A DNA stretch of 6,212 nt from Pseudomonadota bacterium. GTDB lineage: Bacteria; Pseudomonadota; Alphaproteobacteria; Rhizobiales; Hyphomicrobiaceae. The DNA is taken from positions 1-6,212 of the forward strand of contig JAEYYQ010000191.1 in assembly GCA_023428365.1 (NCBI GenBank), written 5' to 3'. Every line of letters starts with the position of its first letter. The first letter of the stretch is position 1. Positions 5,462-6,212 of the stretch are shown here, piece after piece. Below the pieces are notes generated by a model. It was not told where the DNA came from and searched no databases. It saw only the letters and a list, made by a program, of their open reading frames with translations. The position numbers were made by a program, and so were the translations under genes.

Positions 5462-5638
5462 ATGGACCCAGAACAACAGGGCGCAGGCAAACGCGAGGAC
5501 GACTCTAAGCACCCGATCACTTTCACGGCGGCCTCGGCGAGTGGGAGCGATTTGACGGGTCACACGCTCTTGCCGATGCTGATCGCCGGTTTGATCCTTA
5601 TCATCGTTGCCATGCTGGTCGTGGTGCTTCTGGTTTGA
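5462..5638 (+). CDS. Small single-pass membrane protein, 58 residues
   Basis: ATG at 5462 to TGA at 5636-5638 encodes 58 residues. The N-terminal half is hydrophilic and charged (MDPEQQGAGKREDDSK), followed by an Ala/Ser/Thr linker (residues 20-35). The rest is one strongly hydrophobic helix from about residue 36 to the last residue (LLPMLIAGLILIIVAMLVVV, then LLV). There is no N-terminal signal peptide, so the topology is tail-anchored: N-terminus in the cytoplasm and a C-terminal anchor with no residues beyond it. A ribosome binding site (GAAGGG) lies 8 bases upstream, and codon choice is normal for GC-rich DNA. I do not recognise a named family and give no function. It is well below usual gene-calling sizes and easily overlooked. 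It stands alone, convergent with the histidine kinase gene about 290 bp downstream. Confidence 0.75.
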   Translation: MDPEQQGAGKREDDSKHPITFTAASASGSDLTGHTLLPMLIAGLILIIVAMLVVVLLV

Positions 5639-5925
5639 GAGCGAGCTGCGACAGGCCAGCAGTCATCGGACCGGTGCAACTCAGGAGCGAGCAGTTCTCC
5701 CAGCATCGAGGCGCGCCTTACTTGACGGCCGCTCGGCAGTGCGTTGGCGCCTGAACGTCGCGCCCGACCGGTGCCGCAGGTGAATCCAAGGTGCCTGCTG
5801 TTCTGAATGCAATATGCCCTGTGTGATCGGGGAGTTTGATGCCCTTCACGGCGTCGCCGCCCTTTTTGTTTACATCCCAATCGCCATTTGTAGCGCGCCA
5901 TGAGCCGCACCGTCGGCGACAGGCG
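5639..5925. other. Convergent intergenic region
   Basis: This lies between the 3' ends of the small membrane protein gene (plus) and the histidine kinase gene (minus). A short stem CGGC-GTC-GCCG (5849-5859) followed by a run of five T (5863-5867) could be a weak plus-strand terminator. A minus-strand frame (5718 up to about 5930) without a start codon reads like protein. I see nothing else. Confidence 0.35.
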
Positions 5926-6212
5926 TTAGATTGCGGGCTTTCGCATCCGCAAGATCACGCGGCAGCCCGGCTCGAGGTCCTCAAGCGTCATCGTCCCGCC
6001 GAGCTGCTGGGTTAACGCCCCAACGACCCGCGAGCCGACGCCCTCAGGTACGTCTTCGCGCCGGCCGATGCCGTTGTCGGTCACCGAAAGGGTTATGTCA
6101 TCATCGGCCCGCAGCGTAACCTGGATCACGCCCGCGCGGCCTTCCGGAAAAGCATACTTGAGGCCGTTGGTCACAAGCTCGTTGACGATGATCGCCAAAG
6201 GTACGGCCACTT
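5926..6212 (-). CDS. Sensor histidine kinase, C-terminal ATPase domain (partial)
   Basis: The frame is open at the right edge and ends with TAA at 5928-5926, showing the last 95 or so residues. They form a HATPase domain: N box (IVNELVTNGLKYAFPEGRAG), G1 box (VTDNGIG) and a G2-like region (EGVGSRVVGALTQQLGGTM), then the final strand PGCRVILRM. The wording LAIIVNELVTN-x-LKYAFP is characteristic of HisKA_2-type kinases, common in Alphaproteobacteria, where they often pair with single-domain or PhyR-like response regulators. The kinase would phosphorylate its own histidine and pass the phosphate to a regulator; sensor and histidine lie outside the window. The GTG at 6210 is an internal valine (VAVPLAIIVNE), not a start. 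No partner gene is visible here. Confidence 0.92.
   Translation of the reverse strand, partial: VAVPLAIIVNELVTNGLKYAFPEGRAGVIQVTLRADDDITLSVTDNGIGRREDVPEGVGSRVVGALTQQLGGTMTLEDLEPGCRVILRMRKPAI

Noticed and set aside
5462..5638. Idea that the small membrane protein is CbtB under B12 control
   Set aside because: CbtB is of similar size with one membrane helix, but has a C-terminal histidine-rich cobalt motif after it; this protein ends inside the helix and has no such motif.
5849..5867. Stem CGGC-GTC-GCCG plus five T as a terminator
   Set aside because: Only four base pairs and more than 200 bases from the nearest plus-strand stop codon; mentioned in the intergenic entry but not called.
5560..5910. 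Minus-strand 116-codon open frame
   Set aside because: It overlaps the 58-residue gene antisense, is very Arg-rich and has no ribosome binding site; a different minus frame in the same place reads more like protein.

Overview
The window looks like chromosomal or island DNA of an alphaproteobacterium, most likely of the rhizobial order (Hyphomicrobiales). This rests on protein resemblance from memory: a Tat-exported FMN-dependent 2-hydroxy-acid dehydrogenase, an Omp25/31-type barrel protein with a GSIKD segment, a small SH3b protein, an IS110-type transposase tail and a HisKA_2-type histidine kinase end. No species can be named.

Layout. Position 1-472 (minus) is the N-terminal three quarters of a UPF0126/TRIC-like membrane protein running off the left edge. 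Position 638-880 (minus) is a frameshifted relic of an FMN-dependent hydroxy-acid dehydrogenase. Directly upstream of it, at 952-2190 (minus), is an intact gene of the same family, closed by a good intrinsic terminator at 903-928. A compact region with three dyads (2193-2240) separates this gene from a plus-strand outer-membrane porin pseudogene (about 2222-2560). In the same frame follows an intact small exported SH3b protein (2606-2947) with a strong ribosome binding site. A 29-bp dyad (2950-2978) lies 2 bp behind it.

From about 2985 to 5150 I find no gene I would defend. This stretch holds the 3' end of an IS110-family transposase (about 3346-3549), its probable non-coding 3' end, a GC-rich hairpin (3861-3889), and otherwise unrecognised open frames. 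At about 5152-5334 the plus strand carries a series of motifs in the order expected for a cobalamin (B12) riboswitch, but the B12 box at the 3' end is not recognisable. This is probably a decayed riboswitch. A short gene at 5462-5638, encoding 58 residues with a C-terminal membrane segment, follows. At 5926-6212 (minus) the window ends in the ATPase domain of a sensor histidine kinase that continues past the right edge.

Taken together the intact genes are unrelated single-gene units rather than one operon, set among at least three clear relics and one probable one. The best leads are the dehydrogenase with two changed substrate-binding positions beside its own decayed relative, the riboswitch-like RNA without a B12 box, and the unannotated 58-residue membrane protein.
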